Source: an uncultured Subdoligranulum sp. (GTDB lineage Bacteria > Bacillota > Clostridia > Oscillospirales > Ruminococcaceae). From it: DNA of 64,000 bases. Position 1 is the first letter of the stretch, and every line of letters starts with the position of its first letter. The position numbers and the translations under genes were made by a program. A model generated the notes under the pieces. That model had not been told where the DNA came from. It saw nothing but the letters and a program-made list of their open reading frames with translations, and did no database searches. This document shows positions 1 to 6,701 of this stretch, piece by piece. The stretch lies in the NCBI GenBank assembly GCA_904374465.1, contig CAJFFY010000003.1:1-64000 (forward strand), given 5' to 3'.

Positions 1-116
1 CCCCACAAACCGATAGGCTGTTCTTTTTCGGCTGGTAAGATAAGACAAGGAATATAATAATCTCCTTGCAGTTCATACCACAGACCATTTTTATCATCGC
101 AAATATACTTGTCCAT
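1..116 (-). CDS. tnpV: TnpV-like transposon protein, partial (3' end outside window)
   Basis: Only the first 38 codons are present; the rest lies beyond the left edge. The translated start, MDKYICDDKNGLWYELQGDY followed by YIPCLILPAEKEQPIGLWG, matches what I know of the TnpV family (PF14198), small proteins carried by clostridial transposons and integrative elements. Its molecular role is not established. The ATG is preceded by a clear GGAGG about 8 bases upstream. Base composition here is much more AT-rich than the rest of the window, consistent with acquired DNA. Family recognition rests on the first 38 residues only. Confidence 0.75.
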   Translation of the reverse strand, partial: MDKYICDDKNGLWYELQGDYYIPCLILPAEKEQPIGLW

Positions 117-500
117 TGAAAAATCCTCCGTTATAATATATTCGCACATACATCACAGTTCTTCGATTGCCACACTCTGTTATATCTTGTTATGAGATTT
201 TCTTGCCCTTGCATTTGCCCTTATGAGCAAGGAGGGAAAGAGTAAACTTGTGTGTAGCCGTATAAAGGGATAAGGCGAACACATTGCGATAAATCCTTTA
301 TTTTCAAGGCTTTTGGAGGATTTTATTAAAACACTGTAACCTCTGTTGAAAGGTCATAATTTACTGATATTCAAATTGGTATTTGTTGGATCAAGCAGTC
401 TGTGGTATCATACCCCCCGGACCAAAAAACGGAGGCGCACGATGCCGTAAAAAGCGATGCCTTCCCCTCAATCCAAAATCAGTAAGGAGAATCCATCACT
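117..500. other. AT-rich non-coding junction between mobile element and chromosome
   Basis: About 380 bases without a convincing gene. The left two thirds are AT-rich like tnpV; from about 410 the composition shifts to the GC-rich host style. The right end of the element bearing tnpV probably lies here, but I see no terminal inverted repeat or target duplication, and the other end is outside the window. The open frame starting at 383 has no family likeness and overlaps the peptidase gene in another frame. Confidence 0.5.
383..411 (+). promoter_or_regulatory. Possible sigma-A promoter for the S26 peptidase gene
   Basis: TTGTTG, 17 bases, TATCAT. The match is imperfect, but spacing is ideal and the site is in the only upstream region available to the gene starting at 501. 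Confidence 0.3.
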
Positions 501-965
501 ATGAAAAAGACTTTGTATACCGTGCTCACAGACAGTATGGCGCCCGCAGTGCCGCCCATGTCTCTGGTGTTGGTTCGTCAGGTCACGCCGGACGAGCCGC
601 TGGAACTGGAGGCGGGACAGATCATCACCTTCCAGGCGGAGCGCTTCGGGAAACAGATCATCCAGACCCATCGCTTTTCCCATACCGAATGGGACGAGGA
701 ATTGGGGCAGACCCTCTACCGTACCCATCCGCAGCATACCACGGTGCCGGACTTTTACAAGACGACCCGACAGGACATTCTGGGGGTCTATGTGTTTTCT
801 GTACCCTATGCGGGAAAGATTCCGCTGTTTCTGAAAAGCCCCTGGGGTTTGTTGTTGGCAGAGGAAGTGACGATTTTTCTACTGAACCAATGGGTCAAAG
901 CACGGTGGGAGGAGCGGGACGCCGAAGAAAAACCCCTGCCCGCCCTGGTGCCGGCAGCAGAATAA
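501..965 (+). CDS. SipW-like S26 signal peptidase-family protein without a membrane anchor
   Basis: 154 residues. LTDSMAPAVPPMSLVLV near the N-terminus matches the catalytic-serine box of SipW/ER-type signal peptidases (usually SGSMEP). QTHRF supplies the expected catalytic histidine, and the segment ending ILGVYVFSVPYAGKIPLF matches the conserved end of the fold. Family members normally have an N-terminal membrane helix before the serine box and often another after the fold. Here the serine box begins at about residue 10, and the only C-terminal hydrophobic segment (SPWGLLLAEEVTIFLL) is short. The start is fixed by AAGGAGA upstream of the ATG at 501. The usual acidic residue of the 'KGD' box appears replaced by histidine (THPQ). 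It could be a cytoplasmic or peripheral peptidase, or a degenerate one. Confidence 0.65.
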   Translation: MKKTLYTVLTDSMAPAVPPMSLVLVRQVTPDEPLELEAGQIITFQAERFGKQIIQTHRFSHTEWDEELGQTLYRTHPQHTTVPDFYKTTRQDILGVYVFSVPYAGKIPLFLKSPWGLLLAEEVTIFLLNQWVKARWEERDAEEKPLPALVPAAE

Positions 966-995
966 AGAAGCCCCTGCGCAACACAAAAAATATTG

Positions 996-1033
996 CAAAA
1001 ACAGCCCCCTGTCTCCAAAGGACAGGGGGCTGT
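996..1033 (-). terminator. Rho-independent terminator of the J-domain operon
   Basis: A 13-bp perfect stem (ACAGCCCCCTGTC and its complement) with a 7-base loop, followed on the minus strand by five T. It lies 29 bases past the stop codon of the J-domain gene. Confidence 0.85.
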
Positions 1034-1061
1034 GGTATTTGTCCGGGGATACCTTGAGGGC

Positions 1062-1832
1062 TCAGCAGCAGAACCAGCCGCCGCGGCCGCCGCAGCAGCA
1101 CCAGCTGCAGATGTTACACATCAGCAGATACATCCAGAAGGAAAGGCAGAACCGTCCCGGATTCCCGCTGGGCTGCGCGTAGGGTTGCTGGTAACTGGCA
1201 TAGGTCTGGCCGGGATTCTGCAATTGATCCAGCAGATTCTGGTAGGCATAGTTGTTGGGTTCCATCGACACGGCCTGGCGGGCTTCATCCCGGGCGTTGA
1301 TGTTATTGCCCAACCCCTGGTTGGCCAAAGCGCAGTAGTAATGCCATTGGGCAGTGCGCTCCCCTACGGGGATGCCGTTCAGGGTGGTCAAGGCCTCCTG
1401 ATAGAATCCGTTTCGGATATAGTTGGCGGCGGCGCGCAGTTCGGGACTTTCCTGACCGGTGGTGTAGGTCTGCCGATTTCCCGAAGAACTGTAAAATCCG
1501 AACCCGAAGGGGCCGAAACCGAATCCGCCGAAGGGATCTTCCTGGTAGCCGTTGCCGTACCCGCCCTGGCTGTAGCCGTAGGGGTTGCCGGTGCTGCCTT
1601 GCCGTTGTTGCTGGTACCCGTTCTGGTAGCCGTATCCACCCTGACCGCCGCTTTGCTTACGGCGCATGATCTCGCTGTAGGCGGCCTGCACCTCTTTGAA
1701 CTTTTCCTCGGCGGAAGGGTCGTTGGGGTGCAGATCGGGATGGTACTGCTTGCATTTCTGGCGGTATGCCTTTTTAATGGTCTCGTCGTCGGCACTGGGA
1801 GAGATGCCCAATACGCTGTATGGATCGTTCAT
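1062..1832 (-). CDS. J-domain protein with low-complexity linker and cysteine-rich tail
   Basis: 256 residues from the ATG whose ATGA overlaps the stop of the upstream DUF5685 gene. Residues 2-60 form a J domain with HPD at 31-33, the motif that stimulates DnaK/Hsp70 ATPase. Residues about 62-130 are rich in Gly, Tyr, Gln and Asn. Residues about 134-195 look like helical repeat pairs of TPR type (YIRNGFYQEALTTL and QWHYYCALANQGLGN). The last 30 residues are hydrophobic with eight cysteines, including WCCC and a terminal WFCC. There is no zinc-finger or C-terminal substrate domain of DnaJ, so it is a specialised co-chaperone rather than DnaJ. The tail could anchor to membrane, be acylated or bind metal; none of these is shown. 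It is last in a three-gene operon. Confidence 0.8.
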   Translation of the reverse strand: MNDPYSVLGISPSADDETIKKAYRQKCKQYHPDLHPNDPSAEEKFKEVQAAYSEIMRRKQSGGQGGYGYQNGYQQQRQGSTGNPYGYSQGGYGNGYQEDPFGGFGFGPFGFGFYSSSGNRQTYTTGQESPELRAAANYIRNGFYQEALTTLNGIPVGERTAQWHYYCALANQGLGNNINARDEARQAVSMEPNNYAYQNLLDQLQNPGQTYASYQQPYAQPSGNPGRFCLSFWMYLLMCNICSWCCCGGRGGWFCC

Positions 1833-2680
1833 TGGTTGCGCCCCTCTCTGTGCTTTTTGACCAGCGCGTACTTGGTCCACACGCCGGAATAGATGGTGTT
1901 ATACAATAATTTTCCCTCCGGGGTATCCTTTAAAATGGGCAGCAAGGAAAACTGCTGGGCACACAACCCCATCTGCTGGGTCAGCAGCTCGTGGCAGCGC
2001 GCCTCATATTCGGCAGGGGGCAGGGTTTCGGCCAGCTCCTGCAAAGCGTTGAAACGGCCCCGCTTGCGGTCCTTCTCCAGATCGTCGTAAGCGTCCATCA
2101 AATAAATAAAGCCGCCCAGCCCGCGCCCCATTTCCCGCAACACGGGGGCCCACATATCGTCGCGGCAGGCAAACACCGCCCCCAGCAGGGTGCCAAAGGC
2201 ATTGCAAAGGGCGTCCAGATCGTGGGAGCCGGCCTCCTCCAGCAGGTTCAGCGCCGACAACTGTTCCGTGATCACGCTGCACTGGCGGGGCCACTGCGCC
2301 CGTATGGCGGGCAAATAGCCTTCCAGCTTGCGGGCCTGGCGAAGGCTGGCACGGCGATGATCGTCCTGCCAGTCATCCATCAGATTATAGTAGGCCAGCG
2401 CCACGGTCATGTCTGCCGCATAGGCCTGAAAGTCGTTGTCGGCGCGGGGCCGGACCCGAAAGGGATGGGGGGCGCAACGCCCGGTTCCGAATCGGGTTTC
2501 GGGTTCGTATAAGGCACTGAGCAGAATGGCCACAAAGGCCATGTCATAGCTCAGGGTCAGTTGTCCGGGCAAGCCGTAGGTTTGGCCCAGGGCCCGGCAA
2601 AGACCGCAGTAGTATGCCTGGTAGCGGTCAAGATCTTCTTTTGCCAAACCCTTGCGATAGATGGTAACATATCCAAACAT
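1829..2680 (-). CDS. DUF5685 family protein
   Basis: 283 residues. The start MFGYVTIYRKGL with YCGLCRALG (C25, C28) is characteristic of DUF5685, a family common in Clostridia and of unknown function. A further C-x2-H occurs near residue 69. The protein is predicted mostly alpha-helical. It carries two acidic clusters, NLMDDWQDD (99-107) and DAYDDLEKD (196-204). These resemble the paired Asp-rich motifs of class I isoprenoid synthases; that resemblance is my inference, and no prenyl-binding role is shown. The gene starts 6 bases after the stop of the zinc-ribbon gene and overlaps the J-domain gene by 4 bases, so the three products are probably made together. There is no signal peptide or membrane segment. 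Confidence 0.8.
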   Translation of the reverse strand: MFGYVTIYRKGLAKEDLDRYQAYYCGLCRALGQTYGLPGQLTLSYDMAFVAILLSALYEPETRFGTGRCAPHPFRVRPRADNDFQAYAADMTVALAYYNLMDDWQDDHRRASLRQARKLEGYLPAIRAQWPRQCSVITEQLSALNLLEEAGSHDLDALCNAFGTLLGAVFACRDDMWAPVLREMGRGLGGFIYLMDAYDDLEKDRKRGRFNALQELAETLPPAEYEARCHELLTQQMGLCAQQFSLLPILKDTPEGKLLYNTIYSGVWTKYALVKKHREGRNQ

Positions 2681-2686
2681 AACCCG

Positions 2687-3079
2687 TCAACTCTTTTTGA
2701 TGAACTGTGTGGAGCATTTGGGACAGGTGATCGAGATTTTGCCGCGGCCCCGGGGCACCCGCAGTTGTTGCCCGCAGTGCGGGCAGCGATAGTAGTGATA
2801 CTGTTTGCGCTGCTTGAACCGCATTTTTCGGGTGGAAACCCAGCCGGTGACCTTTCCCTCCCACTGGAGGTATTTCAGGTTTTCCTGATACCGTTTTTGT
2901 ACATTTCGGCTCAGAATCCGGAAATAGCAATATCCCAGCAAAATCAGCCCCAGCCAGTACAGCAGGGGACTGAACAGGGCGCCCAGCACCACCAGTACCA
3001 GGGACGTGACAGACAAAAATCCGCTGAATCGGTCAAAACCGTAGCGGCCGGACATAAAACGCTGCAACCAGCCTCTCAT
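2687..3079 (-). CDS. Small membrane protein with C-terminal zinc ribbon
   Basis: 130 residues from the ATG at 3079, which has AGGTGG upstream. Two hydrophobic stretches (about residues 19-55, FLSVTSLVLVVLGALF and LLYWLGLILLGYCYF) form a membrane hairpin. They are followed by a basic region and a zinc ribbon with CPHC and CPKC near the C-terminus. The topology suggests the ribbon sits on the cytoplasmic face next to basic residues. First gene of the operon with DUF5685 and the J-domain protein. Function unknown; such ribbons bind zinc and often nucleic acid or protein. Confidence 0.75.
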   Translation of the reverse strand: MRGWLQRFMSGRYGFDRFSGFLSVTSLVLVVLGALFSPLLYWLGLILLGYCYFRILSRNVQKRYQENLKYLQWEGKVTGWVSTRKMRFKQRKQYHYYRCPHCGQQLRVPRGRGKISITCPKCSTQFIKKS

Positions 3080-3198
3080 GAAGAATAACCACCTTTTTGG
3101 GCGATGCCCACATTTTCGTTCCTCATTATGGCAGATAATTGTTGGCAAATCGTGAACAGGAGCAAAAAAGAATTTGAACAAATCCCGCACAATCAGCC

Positions 3199-4176
3199 TC
3201 AGTCCTCCGATTCTGCCTGGCCGTAATGGCGACGTTTGTCAAGATACATGGCGCGATCCGCTTCGTCAAACTGTTCCTGCGCGTGGCAGTTTTCTCCGCG
3301 CCAGGAAATTCCCACCGAGCAGCTGATGCCGTTTTCTTCCATGGCATCGTGGACAGCGGCCACCGCCTGCCGGAAGGCTGTCTCGTCGTGGCGATTGTCC
3401 AGGACCACAAACTCGTCGCCGCCAATGCGGTATGCCATTCCACCAAAGAAGCGCAGCAACTGGTGGGCGGCCTGGCGCAGCAGTTCATCTCCGGAGCGGT
3501 GGCCGTACTGATCGTTTTGCGCTTTCAGACCGTTCCGATCAAAGCAGGCGACGCCCAGCAAACCATCCGCACAGGGGCAGGAGGTCATGACGGCATGAAA
3601 CTTGTTGCGGTTGTACAGGCCCGTCAGGGTGTCTTCGTAGCTCAATTTTTCCAGCAGGGCCGTCTGGGAAGCCAGTTGCTGTTTCTGGAGCTCCAGCTGT
3701 TCCTGTAAATACAGATACGATTGTTGCGCCATTTTTACAGGAAACCCCACCTCGCCGTGCATATCGTCGTAGGGATTGGAAACGTGGATGTGGCAGCAGC
3801 GCAGCCGTCCATCCACCAGACGGAACACAGCGGTGATCCGTTGGTGGACCCGCAGACTGACCAGTGTGGCCGCGTCGGTGGCAATCCACAGGCGTCCGCT
3901 GCACAGGTACGCGCCGGGGGCAATGGTCTGGACCCGGTATTCCTCTCCCGAAATGTTGCAGGAAGGTACTTTATGGGAAAAATTGCGGAAGATGCCGGCC
4001 ACGTGTGCCCCACCACAATCGTATTCGTTCTCGCCGGCACCGATCCAGGTGAAGTCGTCGTCAAACTGGGCTACAACCGCTTCCACATCATTTTCGCAAT
4101 AGTGCTTGTGGACAAGAAAGCGGGTCAGTTCGATAATCTCTTCGTCACGAGGCGGGCGGGTCGGAAATTCGGACAT
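3199..4176 (-). CDS. Diguanylate cyclase with N-terminal SnoaL-like sensor domain
   Basis: 325 residues from the ATG at 4176 (AGGGGTG upstream). Residues about 8-150 resemble an NTF2/SnoaL-like cone domain (FLVHKHYCENDVEAVVAQFD and following), a likely ligand-binding or dimerisation unit. A coiled coil (LYLQEQLELQKQQLASQ) leads into a GGDEF domain with LTGLYNRNKF and an intact YRIGGDEFVVL active site. This predicts synthesis of cyclic di-GMP from two GTP. The RxxD inhibitory site normally five residues before GGDEF is absent, so product feedback through that site is unlikely. No membrane segment. The gene begins 25 bases after rlmD and is probably co-transcribed with it and the araC gene. Confidence 0.85.
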   Translation of the reverse strand: MSEFPTRPPRDEEIIELTRFLVHKHYCENDVEAVVAQFDDDFTWIGAGENEYDCGGAHVAGIFRNFSHKVPSCNISGEEYRVQTIAPGAYLCSGRLWIATDAATLVSLRVHQRITAVFRLVDGRLRCCHIHVSNPYDDMHGEVGFPVKMAQQSYLYLQEQLELQKQQLASQTALLEKLSYEDTLTGLYNRNKFHAVMTSCPCADGLLGVACFDRNGLKAQNDQYGHRSGDELLRQAAHQLLRFFGGMAYRIGGDEFVVLDNRHDETAFRQAVAAVHDAMEENGISCSVGISWRGENCHAQEQFDEADRAMYLDKRRHYGQAESED

Positions 4177-4201
4177 ACAAGCACCCCTTTTGCTGAAAAA
4201 C

Positions 4202-5572
4202 TTACCGGTCGGTGCGGCGCTGTAACAGGACGACAGCTTCCACGTGGCGGGTCCGCGGGAACAGATCCACCGGCTGCACTTCCACGGCGTGGTAACTGTG
4301 GTCACACAGCCAGCGGGTATCCCGGGCGGCGGTGGCGGCGTTGCAGCTCACCATCACAACGGTGCGGGGCGCCATCGCCTCGATGGCCTCCAGCGTGGCG
4401 CTGTCACACCCTTTGCGCGGCGGGTCAACCACAATGACATCGGGCCGGGTTCCTTCCGCTGCCAACTGAGCTGCAGCGGCACCGGCATCCTGACAGCGGA
4501 AATCCGCCCGCTCCGGGGGAAGACCCAGTCGCGCCGCGGTGGCATTGGCGCCCTCCACGGCCTGGGGGACAATTTCCACCCCCAGCAGGCGGCGACAATC
4601 GGGCAGCATGGAAAGTCCGATGGTACCCATCCCGCAGTACAGGTCCAGCAAAAAATCCTCCGGCCGCAGCGCAGCATAGGCGCGGGCCTTGGCGTACAGC
4701 ACCTCGGCCGCGGGGGTGTTGACCTGATAAAATTCGTGTACGCCCATCCGCAGCGACACCCCCGCCAGGGTGTCTTTCAGGTAGCCGGGGCCGCAGACTG
4801 TGCGGGTATGGCTGCCCAGAATCACATTGGTGCGGGCGGTGTTTTCATTGATCAGTATGGTGGCCAGGTTGAATTCCTGTTGCAGAGTCTCGCAAATTTC
4901 TTTTTCGCGGGGGAGCGCCTTGCCGTTCAGAACAAAACACAGAAGGCGCTGCCCGCTGTGCCAGCCCTGACGCAGGAAGAGGTGCCGTACCAGTCCAGTG
5001 TGGCTTTCTTCCCGGTACGCCGAGGCACCCGCCTGTTCCAGCAGGGTGCAGGCGCGTGCTGCCAGCCGGTTCATCCATTCGGGCTGCAATTTGCAGTCGG
5101 CACAGGCTACAATGCGGTGACTGCGACCGGCGTAAAAGCCGGTCTGCAGATGGCCGTCTTCGTCCACGCCCACCGGCAGCTGAACTTTGTTGCGGTAACG
5201 GTCGGTGTGGTCAGCCCCCAGCACGGGGCGCACCGGAACGTCCAACTTGCCCAGGCGCGCAAAGGCGTCCTGGACAAACTGCGTTTTGGCAGCACATTCC
5301 GCCTCGTAGGTGATGTGCCGCAGTCCGCAGCCGCCGCAGGGGCCCGCCACGGGGCAATCCACCGGAATGCGGTCGGGGCCGGGGGTCAGCAGCTTTTCCA
5401 GTCGCCCGAAGGCGTAACTTTTCATGGGTTTGACAATGCGCACCTCGGCTTCGTCGCCGGGGGCGGTGCCGGGCACAAAAACGGCCTGTCCCTGCCAGTG
5501 GGCCACACCGTTGCCGTCATTGGAAAGGTTCTCGATGGTCAGGTGGATGATCTGATTTTTGGTAAATGGCAT
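4202..5572 (-). CDS. rlmD: 23S rRNA (uracil-C5)-methyltransferase, RlmD/RumA family
   Basis: 456 residues. The N-terminal TRAM-like domain (IENLSNDGNGVAHWQGQAVFV) is followed by the Fe-S cysteines CPVAGPCGGCGLRH and a later CADC. The SAM-binding motif DLYCGMGTIGLSML, DPPRKGC and catalytic VSCNAAT follow in the usual order. It methylates a uracil of 23S rRNA using SAM. Clostridial genomes often carry more than one paralogue of this family (RlmCD/RumA), so the exact target base is not certain. The start has AAGGAG upstream and lies 9 bases after the AraC gene. Confidence 0.92.
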   Translation of the reverse strand: MPFTKNQIIHLTIENLSNDGNGVAHWQGQAVFVPGTAPGDEAEVRIVKPMKSYAFGRLEKLLTPGPDRIPVDCPVAGPCGGCGLRHITYEAECAAKTQFVQDAFARLGKLDVPVRPVLGADHTDRYRNKVQLPVGVDEDGHLQTGFYAGRSHRIVACADCKLQPEWMNRLAARACTLLEQAGASAYREESHTGLVRHLFLRQGWHSGQRLLCFVLNGKALPREKEICETLQQEFNLATILINENTARTNVILGSHTRTVCGPGYLKDTLAGVSLRMGVHEFYQVNTPAAEVLYAKARAYAALRPEDFLLDLYCGMGTIGLSMLPDCRRLLGVEIVPQAVEGANATAARLGLPPERADFRCQDAGAAAAQLAAEGTRPDVIVVDPPRKGCDSATLEAIEAMAPRTVVMVSCNAATAARDTRWLCDHSYHAVEVQPVDLFPRTRHVEAVVLLQRRTDR

Positions 5573-5581
5573 GAAAGCTCC

Positions 5582-6454
5582 TTATTGATCCATGGGTTTG
5601 ACAGGAATGGTCTTTCCCTGTTCCTTCTCCAACGTGGCCAGATATTTGCTGGGCGGCACGCCTTTGACTTTTTTGAAGACGCGGGAAAAATAGAACTGGT
5701 CAAAAAAGCCCACCGACACGGCAATCTCCGCAATGGAAAGGTTGGAATTCTTCAGAAGGCCGCAGGCCTCGCTGATGCGGTAGCGGGTCAGATAATCGAT
5801 GGGGCTTTGGGCTACGTTGGCCATGAAGACCCGGTAGAGATGGCTGCGGCTGACACCCACCGCCTTGGCGATGTCGTCCACCGAGATATCGTGGGAATAG
5901 TTGAACTGAATATACTTGATGGCCGAAAGCACATACTGGCTGCTGGACGAGCCCACATTGGGCATGGCGTCGCGGGCCTCTTTCATCAGGTGCGCCATAA
6001 AGATATACAGGTAACCGGTCATCAGTGCTTCGTGCTGGGGCTCCGGTCCCCGGGAAAGGTAGATGTTGTACAGTGCTTCCCGCACGGCCTGGGGATCCTT
6101 GCAATGGTGAACGGGGTGCAGATCGCTGAAGGGGGTTTGCTGTACCAGACGATTGGCACAAGCGCCGTTGAAGCCGACCCAGTAATAGGCCCAGGGATCG
6201 GTTTCGTCGGCGGCGTAGGTAATCAGCTGGTTGGGCTTGGCCAGGAAAAGATCACCTTCCTGCAGCGGATGTGATACCCCGTCCACCTGATACACGCCCT
6301 TGCCGCCCACCACCAGATGGATCAGGTAGTGGTCGCGGACGCCGGGACCCCAGGTGTGTCCCGGCTCGCAGTATTCGTAGCCGCAATTGAAGATGGACAA
6401 CTCCACATTGTCGGTGTAACTTTGTTTATAAGATTGCTTGCTTAAATTGGTCAT
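5582..6454 (-). CDS. AraC-family transcriptional regulator with cupin sensor
   Basis: 290 residues. The N-terminal AraC/cupin-type ligand domain (GVRDHYLIHLVVGGKGVYQVDG and QEGDLFLAKPNQLITY) is followed from about residue 180 by two helix-turn-helix motifs (ISVDDIAKAVGVSRSHLYRVF and LSIAEIAVSVGFFDQFYFSRVFKK). This architecture is typical of sugar-responsive activators. It is divergent from the galactokinase-like gene across a 247-base promoter region, so control of that gene is a reasonable inference. It heads an operon with rlmD and the diguanylate cyclase. Confidence 0.9.
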   Translation of the reverse strand: MTNLSKQSYKQSYTDNVELSIFNCGYEYCEPGHTWGPGVRDHYLIHLVVGGKGVYQVDGVSHPLQEGDLFLAKPNQLITYAADETDPWAYYWVGFNGACANRLVQQTPFSDLHPVHHCKDPQAVREALYNIYLSRGPEPQHEALMTGYLYIFMAHLMKEARDAMPNVGSSSSQYVLSAIKYIQFNYSHDISVDDIAKAVGVSRSHLYRVFMANVAQSPIDYLTRYRISEACGLLKNSNLSIAEIAVSVGFFDQFYFSRVFKKVKGVPPSKYLATLEKEQGKTIPVKPMDQ

Positions 6455-6511
6455 GATACCTCACCTTGTCTGTCGTCCCCGTCCGGGAACGTACGGTTGG
6501 ATCGTGCCTTT

Positions 6512-6540
6512 ATTATAGCAAAGCATTCATCAAAAGTCCA
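6512..6540 (-). promoter_or_regulatory. Probable promoter of the araC-rlmD-GGDEF operon
   Basis: On the minus strand, TGGACT, 17 bases, perfect TATAAT, about 58 bases before the araC start. The -35 box matches consensus at four of six positions. Confidence 0.5.
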
Positions 6541-6561
6541 TAAAGCCGCAGTAAAAAAATG

Positions 6562-6589
6562 TTTACTTCCCTGCAAAATTTGTTATACT
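6562..6589 (+). promoter_or_regulatory. Probable promoter of the galactokinase-like gene
   Basis: TTTACT, 16 bases, TATACT, about 112 bases before the chosen start codon. This predicts a leader of about 105 bases that contains the hairpin at 6604-6633. Confidence 0.55.
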
Positions 6590-6603
6590 GGGTACAAGAG
6601 ATG

Positions 6604-6633
6604 GGCAAACGCCGGTTGCTTTAGACGTTTGCC
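6604..6633 (+). repeat. Inverted repeat in the galactokinase leader
   Basis: GGCAAACG and CGTTTGCC, a perfect 8-bp inverted repeat separated by 14 bases, just after the predicted transcription start and followed by TAAAAAAG. It could be a protein-binding site at the promoter or an RNA stem-loop. There is no T-run, so it is not an ordinary terminator. Confidence 0.5.
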
Positions 6634-6701
6634 TAAAAAAGTGTAGCTCTTTTTGTGCATACTAACAACAAAAATGGAAGCGAAGAAAGGTGCGTGGCAT
6701 T

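Noticed and set aside
383..1057. 224-codon open frame across the peptidase gene
   Set aside because: Starts without a ribosome site and overlaps the better supported S26 gene in another frame.
4244..6274. 676-codon open frame opposite rlmD and the araC gene
   Set aside because: Low-complexity composition caused by GC-rich codons of the genes on the other strand; no start signal or family motif.
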